A stretch of 64,000 bases of DNA from Amphibalanus amphitrite (Eukaryota > Arthropoda > Thecostraca > Balanomorpha > Balanidae): assembly GCF_019059575.1 (NCBI RefSeq), contig NW_024881854.1, forward strand, positions 248,001 through 312,000, read 5' to 3'. Numbering within the stretch: position 1 is the first letter of the stretch; every line of letters begins with the position of its first letter. Shown piece by piece: positions 45,224 through 55,529 of this stretch. Both the position numbers and the translations under genes were made by a program. The notes under the pieces are model-generated. The model made no database searches and was not told the origin of the DNA. It saw nothing but the letters and a program-made list of their open reading frames with translations.

Positions 45224-46162
45224 TTAACCCTAGAACGCCTAGGGGGGGTTGTATCAACCCCCCCTGAGGTTTTTTCGAAGTGCACGCTAAACGGCTTGTC
45301 GTAGCGGGCTGAAATTTTCAATACCCTCTGGGGCAACCTTTGCGCATCTTTTGCCGAAAAAAATTGATCGGGTCATGTCAGGTCACGGAGTTATGACGTC
45401 ATAAGAGGTACAGCCTCCGGCCGGATTTTCACAAACTGAGTGCCAACGCCCGAGGTTTCCTGCCGGTGGTACGGACATCGGTTGATGGATCGTGATGAAA
45501 CTTCCCATGCATGTTGGGGCAAGTATTGGCTATCATATATTATAAGAAATTTGACCAGGTCAGGTCAGGTCACGGAGCTATGACGTCACAAGAGGAACAG
45601 CGTCCGGTACTATTTTTGAAAAGCGCCCGAACCACTATTTTGCTAATTCTTGTCACCTCAATGGGAATATGCAGCAATATTAGCTTCTATAGGGAGCAAA
45701 TGGACCTCCCAAATCCAAAAATACAATCAGATTTCAAAAATTTAAATTTTGATTTTTCGAATTTCTGCCGCCGACTGTGACCTTGCCGACTTCCGGCGCT
45801 CCCAACGCGCCATTTTTAGACCTAGGGAAACGAAAATACATACCAAACCATAGAGAATTGATCAAGGAATACGATAGTGAAGGTTTCAAGTCGATATCTC
45901 CCACCGTTTTGCCGCAATCGCCGCCCAAAGTTGAAAAAAGTCTATTTTTCCGAAAATTTGACCTTTGACCGGTCAAAAGTAGGTCAAATGTTGACCTAGG
46001 ACCAAAAAATATACCACCAATCGCGAGATCTCGTTGAGAGCAATCCGTTGGTTTTGCGCTAAGCTCTACGACCTTCCGTTTCGAAACGCCAGGGGGGGGG
46101 GTCGTAACAACCCCCCCTGGTCGTTCGTGTTATGAGAAATGGCCTGGTCGTGCGAGGGTTAA
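45224..46162. mobile_element. Family C TTAA element
   Basis: TTAACCCTAGAACGCCTAGG at the left and GGCCTGGTCGTGCGAGGGTT then AA at the right, 939 bases. The hairpins are around GGTTGTATCAACC and GGTCGTAACAACC. It sits just before the acceptor of mini-exon 10; bases 46163-46181 are native intron. Confidence 0.75.
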
Positions 46163-46181
46163 AACGTTTGTGTTATTTCAG

Positions 46182-46282
46182 GTCCACCACCATCACCAGC
46201 ACCACCACCAGCACCACCGGCTCCGGGATCAAGTCCTCCACCAGCACCACCGGCTCCGGGATCAAGTCCTCCACCAGCCTCC
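46182..46282 (+). CDS. Mini-exon 10 of array (Thr/Ser register)
   Basis: Acceptor TTTGTGTTATTTCAG, donor GTGAGT at 46283, 101 bases. In the chain it reads STTITSTTTSTTGSGIKSS and a second TSTTGSGIKSSTSL. An internal 39-base duplication is visible. Paralogue of exons 4 and 7. Confidence 0.55.
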
Positions 46283-46461
46283 GTGAGTGGTGGAGGTGGA
46301 TCTTTGATTGAAACTGAAAACGATAAACTGATTTTTTTCCCTATGCTGCACATGATATTTTGTCAGTAATTTCTTCTTCATAATCAATGCAATGGAAAAA
46401 CTGTAGTACTATCCACACTCAAATATTGATACCGGACTCCGTCATGATTTTGTTTTACCAT

Positions 46462-47464
46462 TTAACCCGCGCACCGACGGGGGTCTGCGCCAACTTTGCA
46501 CCGACGGGGGGGGGCGGATGACCGCCCCCCCTGAGATCTCGAGAACGAAGCAGGATAGCGACAAGCGGTAAACGGCATCGGATACGCACGGCCAAGATCT
46601 ACAATTTTTACAAAGGTCATTTTCAGGTCAGGTCAAAGATGACGTCACAGGGGTCGAAAAAGTCAAAATGGCGGCGCTAGATATGGAGAGTTATTCTCGA
46701 ATAACTTTCGAATTAGTCAAGATAGGAACAAACTAAGGGCATCATCGTGATCCTCTCGTCAATCCGCATCGAATGATATATATGTTGACCTCGAAAGGTC
46801 AAGGTCAAAGGTTGACCTCAGGTCACGTGACCTCGAGGTCATCATGTATATCATTCGATGCGTCTTGACGAGCTGAACACAATGAGACCATCCACGCGTC
46901 TGTATCTTGTTCCTGTACGGAGTTATTGGCCAAAAACCTTTGGTGACCTTTGATGACGTCACATGACCTCACAGCTGCCCAACAGCAAAACAGACCTCAA
47001 GGTAGTGAAGGTTGATCGTATATGAAGTCATGTATGGTATATGGGGCCATTCCGACCCGTTTTAGTGGTAAAAACAGGGAGTTGATTTTTCCCCCATTGT
47101 CTTATAATGGGGAGGTCGCGAAATTGACCTGACCTTAGATCACCGATATCAAAATTCCGAGATATACAAATTGTAGCTACTAATGACCTAATAATATCCT
47201 GCGACTTTCAAAGGCCTCCGACATCTACTGTAGCTCTGGCACGGTGACAAAGTTGCAAAAAAAGTGACTTGAGGTTGGGTCATTCAAAGTGACCTGGTGA
47301 CCTGACCTTAAAAGGTAGGAGGTTCAAACTTGCACACCATGTGTAAAATTGATGAGGTTATAGTCATACCAAATTTCGCAGCGCTACGCGCCGCGGTTTT
47401 CCCGCTATTCGCGAAAAACCTCAGCGGGGGCGGATATCCGCCCCCCCGTCGATGCGAGGGTTAA
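46462..47464. mobile_element. Family E TTAA element, complete (reverse)
   Basis: TTAACCCGCGCACCGACGGG at the left and CGTCGATGCGAGGGTTAA at the right, 1003 bases. Native intron sequence resumes at CTGGTTCAGAGGTGAACC, which is continuous with ACTGGTTGAGAGGTGAATC in the paralogous intron at about 44320. The flanks therefore define the insertion exactly. Confidence 0.8.
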
Positions 47465-47493
47465 CTGGTTCAGAGGTGAACCCACTGTATTGT

Positions 47494-49424
47494 TTAACCC
47501 GGCAGTTGCTGGGGTATTTCGCCACCCACCGTTTGCTGGGGGGGGGGGCGTTAGACGCCCCCAGCCGATAACTCGAGAACCAATAGGCGCAGCGAAACGC
47601 ACGAGGCGGCAAACGAAAGAACGCGACGAGACGCTTCAGATGAGTACTTTAAAGTTGAATTTTGAGGTCACAGGTCGGGTCAAGGTCAGGTCAAACACCT
47701 GAAATCGGGCTTTCAGTAGCATGGATTTCAGAACTTCGCAATGGGCGCCTCTCGTCATAAACTCTGTCAAAACGGTGCACAATCCATCATATAAGGCCTA
47801 CAAGAGTGTCAGCTCCTTGTAGGGGTCAGTCAAGCATAGGTCAGGGTCAAGGTCAGGTCAACCGGGTAGGCACATATCCCCGAAAATCAAAACTGATATT
47901 CGCAGCCTGTGACACATGTTTTATGGGTAATTTGGGGCGTAGAACACGATGGTGACATTCATTTTATCATATGTGTACGTGTTTGGCTAAAAAAGTTCAA
48001 TTTAACCCGCGCACCGACGGGGGTCTGCGCCAACTTAGTACCGACGGGGGGGGGGCGGATGACCGCCCCCCCCTGAGATCTCGAGAACGAAGCAAGATAG
48101 CGACAAGCGGTAAACGGCATCGGATACGCACGGACAAGGTCTACAATTTTTACTTAGGTCATTTTCAGGTCAGGTCAAAGATGACGTCACAGGGGTCAAA
48201 AAAGTCAAAATGGCGGCGCTATATATGGAGAGAGTTTTTCTCGAATAACTTTCGAATTAGTCAAGATAGGAACAAACTAAGGGCATCATCGTGATCCTCT
48301 CGTCAATCCGCATCGAATGATATATATGTTGACCTCGAAAGGTCAAGGTCAAAGGTTGACCTCAGGTCACGTGACCTCGAGGTCATCATGTATATCATTC
48401 GATGCGTCTTGACGAGCTGAACACAATGAGACCATCCGCGCGGCTGTATCTTGTTCCTGTAAGGAGTTATTGGCAAAAAACCTTTGGTGACCTTTGATGA
48501 CGTCACATGACCTTACAGCTGCCCAACAGCAAAACAGACCTCAAGGTAGTGAAGGTTGATCGTATGTGAAGTCATGTATGGTATATGGGGCCATTCCGAC
48601 CCGTTTTAGTGGTAAAAACAGGGAGTTGATTTTTCCCCCATTGACTTATAATGGGGAGGTCGCGAAATTGACCTGACCTTAGGTCACCGACATCAAAATT
48701 CCGAGATATACAAATTGTAGCTACTAATGACCTAATAACATCCTGCGACTTTCAAAGGCCTCCGACATCTACTGTAGCTCTGGCACGGTGACAAAGTTGC
48801 AAAAAAGTGACTTGAGGTTGGGTCATTCAAAGTGACCTGGTGACCTGACCTTAAAAGTTAGGAGGTTCAAACTTGCACACCATGTGTAAAATTGATGAGG
48901 GAATAGTCATACCAAATTTCGCGGCGCTACGCGCCGCGGTTTTCCCGCTATCCGCGAAAAACCTCAGGGGGGGGCGGATATCCGCCCCCCCCCGTCGGTG
49001 CGCGGGTTAAGAAATGCATGTATCATGGTCGTGAAGAAGTCACGAGAAATTGCCAAGATTCAGTTCAAGATTTTGGAAAATTCGGAACGATAATCAATAA
49101 TCGAAGATAGCCATTTGATTGTTCAAGGTATTGGCAGTCTAATGGCGTTTACGGCATGTCTGTATGTCTATTCTGTGATTTTATATGATTTTTTGAACAT
49201 ATGCCGTTTTTGGTCGAAAACTCAGAAATCATGACGTCACTAAAACCTCGATATCTCAAAAATTTTCCGACCGATTTTTTTGAAACTTTGTCACAATAAA
49301 CTTCAATAAATTCTCTACAGGTACCCAAAATTTGGCGCGCCTGCGGCGCGCCGTTTTTATGCTATGGCCCGGCGAAAAAAGTGGGGGCGTTTAACGCCCC
49401 CCCCCCCAGCAACTCGCGGGTTAA
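47494..49424. mobile_element. Family D TTAA element (reverse) with a nested family E element
   Basis: TTAACCCGGCAGTTGCTGGG at the left and CCCAGCAACTCGCGGGTTAA at the right. Without the nested copy it is about 926 bases, against 925 for the copy at 4643. Confidence 0.8.
48002..49010. mobile_element. Family E TTAA element nested in family D
   Basis: Flanks AAAGTTCAAT and GAAATGCATGTATCATGG join at one TTAA. The empty version of this site is 5045-5070 in the other D copy (reverse strand), with TTAA at 5058-5061. This is direct proof of a duplicated TTAA target. Confidence 0.85.
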
Positions 49425-50633
49425 CCCGCGCCCGGCTGGGGGTCCTGGATTTCCACGCCCTGCTGGGGGGAAGGGGGGTGTTTGAACACCCTCCCTTCTA
49501 ACTCGGCTCCTGGGCCACGTAGCGATACGCGGAAGGCGGCGTTCGAAAGAGCGTCAAAAATAATGAGGAAATCATTTCGGTCAATGTTTTGGTCAGGTCA
49601 AAGGTCAGGTCACCAGAGGTCATTGAAGGCAAAATTTTGCCGATTTCCAGGTCGAATGTCGACAATTTCCAAGAAGCCAACGCATAACTCGGGAACCAAT
49701 AGAGCTACAGCGCCGCGGAAAAACGCATTCGATAGCCCTATTAACGCCCTTTCCGAAATTTTCTCAGATTTGACCTAACGTCAACGGTTTTGCCTGCAGG
49801 GGGCAAAAACTGCAAAAATAGCCGATTTTTTCGGAAACAGTTTTTCTGCAATAACTTTTGACCCAAGCCTTGTACGAGCTTACTTTTACCGGCATCGTGT
49901 TCCTCTCGTCAAGACGCATCGAATGATCTATAACTTGACCTTGAAAGGTCAACTTGAAAATTTGACCTCAGGTCAAGGTCATGACCTGACCGGAAAGGGT
50001 CATGTTGCATATCATTCGATCCGTATCGTCGAGCTGAACACATCTAAGGCGTTTTCATCGCTCTTGCATGCCTCTATCAAAAGTTATTTGCGAAAAACTG
50101 TTAGATACCATTCATGACCTAAGATGACCTCAGGGCATAAACAAGGGTCACGGACACCATTTTCATGTTCAGTGTGTCTAAACCACTGGTAATTCAGTGT
50201 TTGGGAGTGTTTATAATGTCTTTCGTCCAAAAGAGGCGCATTTCAATTTTCTCCCATTGACTTATAATGGGGAGGTCGCAAAATTGACCTGACCTTAGGT
50301 CATCGATATCAAAATTCTGAGATATACATTTTGTACATGCTATTGCTCTTAGCAACCGCTGAAAGTTTCAAAGCGATCGGTCACTCGGTGTAGCTATGAC
50401 AGACATTGAAACTTTTTATGAGGTGAGGTCACTTCAAGTGACCTGGTGACCTGACCTTGAATGACCTTGGTCTGAAATTTTCACAACATGTGTAGAATTG
50501 ATGTATGATAAGGTGTACCAAAAACGGCGGCGCTCCGCGCGCCGTTTTTGAGATATTCGCGAAAAACCACAAGGGGGTGGGTGTTCAAACACACACACAC
50601 ACCCCCAGCAGGGCGCGGGTTAACAGTTGCATC
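49421..50633. mobile_element. Family L TTAA element
   Basis: TTAACCCGCGCCCGGCTGGG at the left and CCCAGCAGGGCGCGGGTTAA at the right, 1213 bases. It shares its first TTAA with the D element. The central inverted repeat is at about 49896-50042. The right block contains a CA-run where other copies have poly-C. A right-end fragment lies at 57140-57495. Confidence 0.75.
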
Positions 50634-50667
50634 TATTTGCGGTCAGTTTGTATTTCTTTCCCTTCAG

Positions 50668-50736
50668 ACCATCCACCACCAGCACCAGCAGCACCACCAG
50701 CACCACCGGCCTCAGCACCAAGTCCACCATCAGCAG
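50668..50736 (+). CDS. Mini-exon 11 of array (Pro/Ala register)
   Basis: Acceptor TTTCTTTCCCTTCAG, donor GTAGGT at 50737, 69 bases. In the chain it reads HHPPPAPAAPPAPPASAPSP then PSA with one base left. Paralogue of exons 5 and 8. A GTGCGG donor four bases downstream is a weaker alternative. Confidence 0.5.
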
Positions 50737-50829
50737 GTAGGTGCGGCTCCAGAAATACCTACTCCCTTTTTCCAAACCTTTGACCTTTGTGTTGTTTCAA
50801 TTTGTATGTTTCAACTAACGTTAAAATAT

Positions 50830-50930
50830 CGATTGCGTGTTTGTTTGTTTGTTTGTTTGTTTGTTTGTTTGTTTATTTGTTAATTTGTTTGTTTGAGTGA
50901 TTGTTTGTTTGTTTGAGTGTTTGTTTTATT
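50830..50930. repeat. GTTT microsatellite
   Basis: A run of tandem GTTT with a few interruptions in the intron after mini-exon 11. Confidence 0.85.
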
Positions 50931-51097
50931 AGCAGGCTGAGGCTCGTTACGACGAAACAAACACATCCTCGTAAAAGTTTGGCTGTTACGTCAAAACTTA
51001 GGTCATTTATCTCCAAAGTGTTTAATTATCTACAAAACCTCAGCAAATTGAAATAAAAATATGATCAAATATTGATGAGAATTACCATTTATTTTAG

Positions 51098-51172
51098 GTC
51101 CACCATCACCACCAGCCATCACCAGCACCACCACCAGCACCATCGGCTCCGGAATCACCACCACCAGCCTCC
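51098..51172 (+). CDS. Mini-exon 12 of array
   Basis: Acceptor CCATTTATTTTAG, donor GTGAGT at 51173, 75 bases. In the chain it starts in the Pro register (GPPSPPA) and, owing to an internal indel, continues ITSTTTSTIGSGITTTSL. Confidence 0.45.
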
Positions 51173-51849
51173 GTGAGTGTTTTAGTATTGTACTGACAGT
51201 GGACAGACACGCATGAATTGTGTATGTGTTATCAATACATTGAAAAAAGATTTGATAGTAATCTTAAACAGCTTTGTGTGTGCTTAGTGTTAGTTTATTT
51301 TTTTCATGCACAGGTTTTTTTTTCTAAGCCGCCGCCCATGAATAGACGACCCGGAGTGTCCACCCACTGACCCGCGCGACACATAGAACCTTACGTTAAC
51401 ACCACCCCGAAACATAATACATCAAGTCGCGACACTCCCTGCTAGGAGAATGAAGAAAACAAAATCAAAGCTGGAATAAGCGCGGTAAGGCCCTTGTTAG
51501 TATGGTATATGGCTAAGAGAAGCAAAGAAGTCAAGGCTAAATGTAGCTTGACTGACCACTACACCTTCCCATTTAAGAATAAGCCAAAGGATCAGTCATT
51601 CCATCGGTTAGTTAGGTTAATCGTGCAGCGCATTCACAAATTTTTGCGGGGTGGGGGGGGGGGACAGTATCTGGTCTGGGTTCGCTACCTTCATCTTAGA
51701 AATATTGTGAGGAGTCTTGCAAGCGATACCTAGGTCAGTTTTCATGTCGTCAGAACTAAAAATCACTACGTGTTACGATGTATACCTACAAATGGTGCAT
51801 GTGCTAAATTGTGCTAATTTAGGTGCTAAATTTATATATTGTGTTTCAG

Positions 51850-51920
51850 ATCCCCTGCCAGCATTGTCAGCACCGCCACCAGCACCGCCGGCCTCAGGAC
51901 CAAGCCCACCACCAGCGGGC
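51850..51920 (+). CDS. Mini-exon 13 of array (Pro/Ala register)
   Basis: Acceptor TTGTGTTTCAG, donor GTGAGT at 51921, 71 bases. It reads PLPALSAPPPAPPASGPSPP then PAG and ends on a whole codon. This is the only register that leaves exon 14 open. Confidence 0.6.
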
Positions 51921-52126
51921 GTGAGTACACCAGCGGAATCAGCTTATTGATATACAAATATTTTTATGTGTCAATGTCCTGTGTTCCGTTCCGTGTCCCG
52001 TCCCCGTGTACCTTTTTTACTTAGTCCCCTTTACGTGAAAAATAAATAAATACAACTAGAAACATGCCGATCATATCATAGACACATCAGTTGGAATAAC
52101 CATCTGTCCATTTACTACACCGGCAG

Positions 52127-52251
52127 GTTGACGGAGGCGGGTGTGCGGCTCTGGCGCAGCTGAGCCGTCGACCGCCGGAGCCAATCGGGCAGTCCGGCAT
52201 TTCAGCTGCCGCACACTCGCCCGTCACAGGATCAGAGGCCTCCCGAGACAG
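52127..52251 (+). CDS. Exon 14, unique C-terminal-type segment
   Basis: Acceptor TACACCGGCAG, donor GTTAGT at 52252, 125 bases. Following exon 13 it reads VDGGGCAALAQLSRRPPEPI, then GQSGISAAAHSPVTGSEASR and D. Both other registers meet TGA early, so this exon fixes the reading frame of the chain. It leaves AG as a partial codon. The composition is non-repetitive, unlike exons 1-13. Confidence 0.6.
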
Positions 52252-52398
52252 GTTAGTTTGGGGGACTCTTCTTGTGTGATCCATATTTGTGATTCAACCT
52301 TTGTAGTTGCACATGGGAGGTGAATGTTGTTTTCATCATTTACCGGTTAGACCTTTGTATTGTCTCTATTTATTTTTGATGGCGGCCCTCAATTTCAG

Positions 52399-52425
52399 CT
52401 TCCCGTTTCCGACCGGCTGAGACGG
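52399..52425 (+). CDS. 27-base micro-exon candidate 15
   Basis: Acceptor CCTCAATTTCAG, donor GTGAGT at 52426. After exon 14 it would read SFPFPTG and stop, giving one possible C terminus. It could equally be a decoy pair of splice sites. Confidence 0.3.
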
Positions 52426-52795
52426 GTGAGTGGCGGTGACGCAGCTGAGACGGTGAAATACAACACACCGCTCTGGTGGTCAGAGACCAATGTGACGCTC
52501 TGTTCAGTCGTTTGTGGCGCAGTTTGACGATTTTAGTTCAATGTTAAATAAGATCCTATTGAGCGTTTGGCATAAGCTTTACTCTTCTGTATTTCCAATA
52601 TTGATTGAAAGATAGCATCTCAAGGATAGGATATCTCGTAGACGTCCTGTACTTTGTAGGTTACTCAAAACTTTGCAGATTCAGTGTGACAGATAACGAA
52701 CTACATCGATATGCGATTTTTGCTCGGTAATAAATTGTAACTGACCAACAATCAACGGTCAATGAGGTGCTGGATATTCATCTCTGGTCTTTCAG

Positions 52796-52866
52796 CTCCC
52801 GTCCCAGCATTGGCAGCACCGCCACCAGCACCGCCGGCCTCAGGACCAAGCCCACCACCAGCGGGC
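52796..52866 (+). pseudogene. Exon 16, duplicate of exon 13
   Basis: 71 bases, nearly identical to exon 13 in its last 50 bases, with acceptor TGGTCTTTCAG and donor GTGAGT at 52867. It reads PVPALAAPPPAPPASGPSPP in the Pro register. It pairs with the damaged exon 17. Confidence 0.45.
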
Positions 52867-53082
52867 GTGAGTACCTACACTTGCGGAATCTGCTTATTGT
52901 TTTTTTGTAAATTGCCCGGTTATCGTGTCCCGTTTCCGTGTCCAGTTCCCGTGACCTGTTTCAGTTTTGTGCCTTATCAAGTCCACCTTACGTTCATTAT
53001 AAATAATTTTTACTACATGAATCTAAAAACATCATTCATAAGTCATCTGGAATGATCACCTGTCCATTTACTACACCGACAG

Positions 53083-53207
53083 GTTGACGGAGGCGGGTGT
53101 GCGGCTCTGGCGCAGCTGAGCCGTCGACCGCCGGAGTCAATCCGGCAGTCCGGCATTTCAGCTGCCGCACACTCGCCCGTCACAGAATGAGAGGCCTCCC
53201 GAGACAG
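53083..53207 (+). pseudogene. Exon 17, duplicate of exon 14 with a stop
   Basis: 125 bases, a close duplicate of exon 14 about 956 bases downstream. The frame that is open in exon 14 meets TGA here after HSPVTE, because GGATCA has become GAATGA. The pair 16-17 is either an alternative early C terminus or a decaying copy. Confidence 0.5.
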
Positions 53208-53351
53208 GTTAGTCTGGTGGGCGATTTTTGCATGATTGATGCATACCTGTTTATGTTCCAAGTTCCAACGTTTGTGAATATACTTGCTACGAGGCGATCT
53301 GCGATTAACAACATTTAAAAATGACACTTTTCTCAATATTTGTATTTTCAG

Positions 53352-53901
53352 CCCCGGATGGCGCGTTTCCCTTCCGCTGTTAGCGTCACCAGCTCCCCGC
53401 GCGGCCAGCTGTCGCCATGACGGTGACCAGAGCCCGGGGACAGACGCTCGGTCGGGGGTGTCCGTCTCTCTGGAGGAGCCAGTGTTCAGCCGCGGGCAGA
53501 CAGGTGTACGTGGGCCAACAAATGGAAAACTGACATGTGCACATGTTATCGGAACTGGCTTGGGTGACCTTCCCAGCTCGAGCATACATTATGATTTATC
53601 AGAATGTAAACCAATCTATTCAATGACATATTATGGAAAAATATGTGATAAAACGCCAGTCGTGGTACGACAGTGCCCTGACCCACCGGTATATTTTCAG
53701 CCACCACGATCAGCTGGTGTAGGCCATCCACGACAGATGAGTGCTATACAAGCCTGCCTCCGCCGTGCTTGGAGAGCTGTCTCACCCAACGGCCGTTTGT
53801 GCCGCCACCAATCGGCTGCGAGTAGCACACACCGAGTGCTACTCGGGGCTGGATGGCCGCCGTGTCTTCCCTCAGGAAATGGTGGGCTCTGCACCACCTG
53901 A
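53352..53901 (+). CDS. Possible 3' exon(s) after exon 14
   Basis: After the acceptor TGTATTTTCAG at 53341-53351, a frame of 183 codons stays open to TGA at 53899-53901. Joining the AG left by exon 14 gives SPGWRVSLPLLASPAPRAAS in exactly this frame. It may be subdivided by a donor-like GTGTAC at 53504 and an acceptor ATATTTTCAG at 53691-53700. From 53701 to a perfect GTAAGT donor at 53993 a further exon is plausible, but its frame could not be settled. No known domain is seen. Confidence 0.4.
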
Positions 53902-54640
53902 GGGGTCTCGGGCGATAATAGAGACGCAGTCCGATGTGGCAGCCTCCACGTGGCGGATTGCGGGTCATGCTAATAGCCACACAGAGCCACACGTAAGTAT
54001 TGCACTGTAGTATTCACCAGATTTGAGTGTGTTGCAGGAACCTGGCATGAGACGTCACCTGTACCCCTGTTTCCGCTTCTAATGACGACGTGGTCAGGTG
54101 TCGGCTCTGCTGCAGTGTCAAGAGGACGCACGGGTTCTCCGACAGCATCATCTTGGTCACGGTGGCGACTGTATCCGCCAGTGGGGGTGGTATTCAGGAG
54201 ATCACTAACCTCTCGTCCTATTCTCCTCTCCATGCGGTGTACTCGGCAACCACAGGTTCCGGACCAGACCGGTAGGCGGCGCTAGTGTCGCTGACGTGCT
54301 CTGTCTGCGGCTCTGTGCTCCCCTCCTCTGCCCGCTGCTCCTGTTGCTCTACCCAGACCTCACAGGTGGGTCCCCCCCTCTTCTGGTGGTGTCTACTACA
54401 CACATTGTCAGATGGCCGGTACAGTGATAAGTAATGGACAGTGCACAGTGGACCGTGGTGCAATATATATTGACGATAAACCAGTCTGTGTTGTATGTCA
54501 CGCCGATGTTGTTTGCTATTTATGGCGACTCCGTTTGCTGTGTAGTGTGTGTGTCACATATCATCTATGGTGTTTGTTGTGTGTTTGTTGTGACTCTGTT
54601 GTGTTTGTTGTCTGTTACAGGTCCGTCCCGTACCGACATT
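53902..54640 (+). other. Region with possible further exons
   Basis: A GTAAGT donor at 53993, an acceptor-like CTCTGCTGCAG near 54117 and another at about 54620 (CTGTTACAG) hint at continuing transcription. The open frames between them disagree. No product assigned. Confidence 0.3.
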
Positions 54641-55400
54641 GACTCACGACGAGTCTACTGAGTCATACAGAGTCATGGGGAGTCATCCAGAGTCAACGGA
54701 TTTCATGGGAGTGAACATGGGTGTCGAGGAGTCCTCCGGAGTCAGCGAACTCATCCAGAGTCTATAATAGAGTCCTGGGAGTGAAAATGAGCTCTGTTAG
54801 CGGGTTAAGACGCTGTTTATACGTATCCCGGCTAGGCGGGCCGTCGCTCGGTGTCCGGCGGTCGGTGCGCCGCGCCGCCCGCCCATGTGTCACGGCTGGC
54901 CGGCTGTGCGGGTGTCTCCTGCCCGCCGGCCCGTGATCGGTCCGTACCACGAGGGCTGAGAGGGGACGGGCCCCGCGGCGGTCAGCAGCAGCTCAGAGAG
55001 GCCTCGGCCGGTCAGCCGACGGTGCGGCGTGTGTGTCCGACGGGTCCGACGGCGGCCTTCGCGTGAGAACGGACCCGAGCAGCCGAGCTGAGGGCCAGCT
55101 GCCCATTCTGATCGGCGTGGCCTGCACTTGTCAGACACTGCAGCCTATACTGATCTTGAATACACTGTGTATATGTGAAGGATAACTTTATATGGTCCTC
55201 GGGTGACGAACGAGTACGAGTGAACGGGTACGAATACGAGCCAACAAGCTCTGAAGAGTCATTGGGAGTCAACAGAGTCGTCAGAGTGACCCGGAGTCAA
55301 CGGACTCATCACGTGTCCTGGGGAGTCATCCGGAGTCAGCCGAGTGATGGGTGAGTCAACCGAGTCCCTCTGACTCCGAGTCACACCCTGAGTAGGAGCG
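54640..55400. repeat. Degenerate short repeat built on GAGTCA
   Basis: More than twenty GAGTCA/GAGTC words at irregular 8-20 base spacing in two blocks (54640-54790 and 55250-55420), separated by a GC-rich patch at 54830-55100. GAGTCA is the half of the AP-1 site TGAGTCA, and several complete TGAGTCA occur. Confidence 0.6.
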
Positions 55401-55478
55401 AGTCGGTGGTGGTGACGGCTGAGTCAAAGATGGCGCCGATTGGTGACGGAGCGCGGTGCCGACTGGTGACGGCTGTGG

Positions 55479-55517
55479 TGACGTCACTGTGACGTGTGTG
55501 ACGTCACAGTGACGTCA
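55479..55517. promoter_or_regulatory. Cluster of three TGACGTCA sites
   Basis: Perfect palindromes at 55479-55486, 55499-55506 and 55510-55517, the same core as in the 62-base array. No gene start was recognised next to it. Confidence 0.4.
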
Positions 55518-55529
55518 CATGTCGCCCCC

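Noticed and set aside
53741-54010. 89-residue ORF ending at a GTAAGT donor
   Set aside because: The codon just upstream is TGA in this frame and no acceptor fits it, so it was not called as a separate exon; the region is noted under the possible 3' exons.
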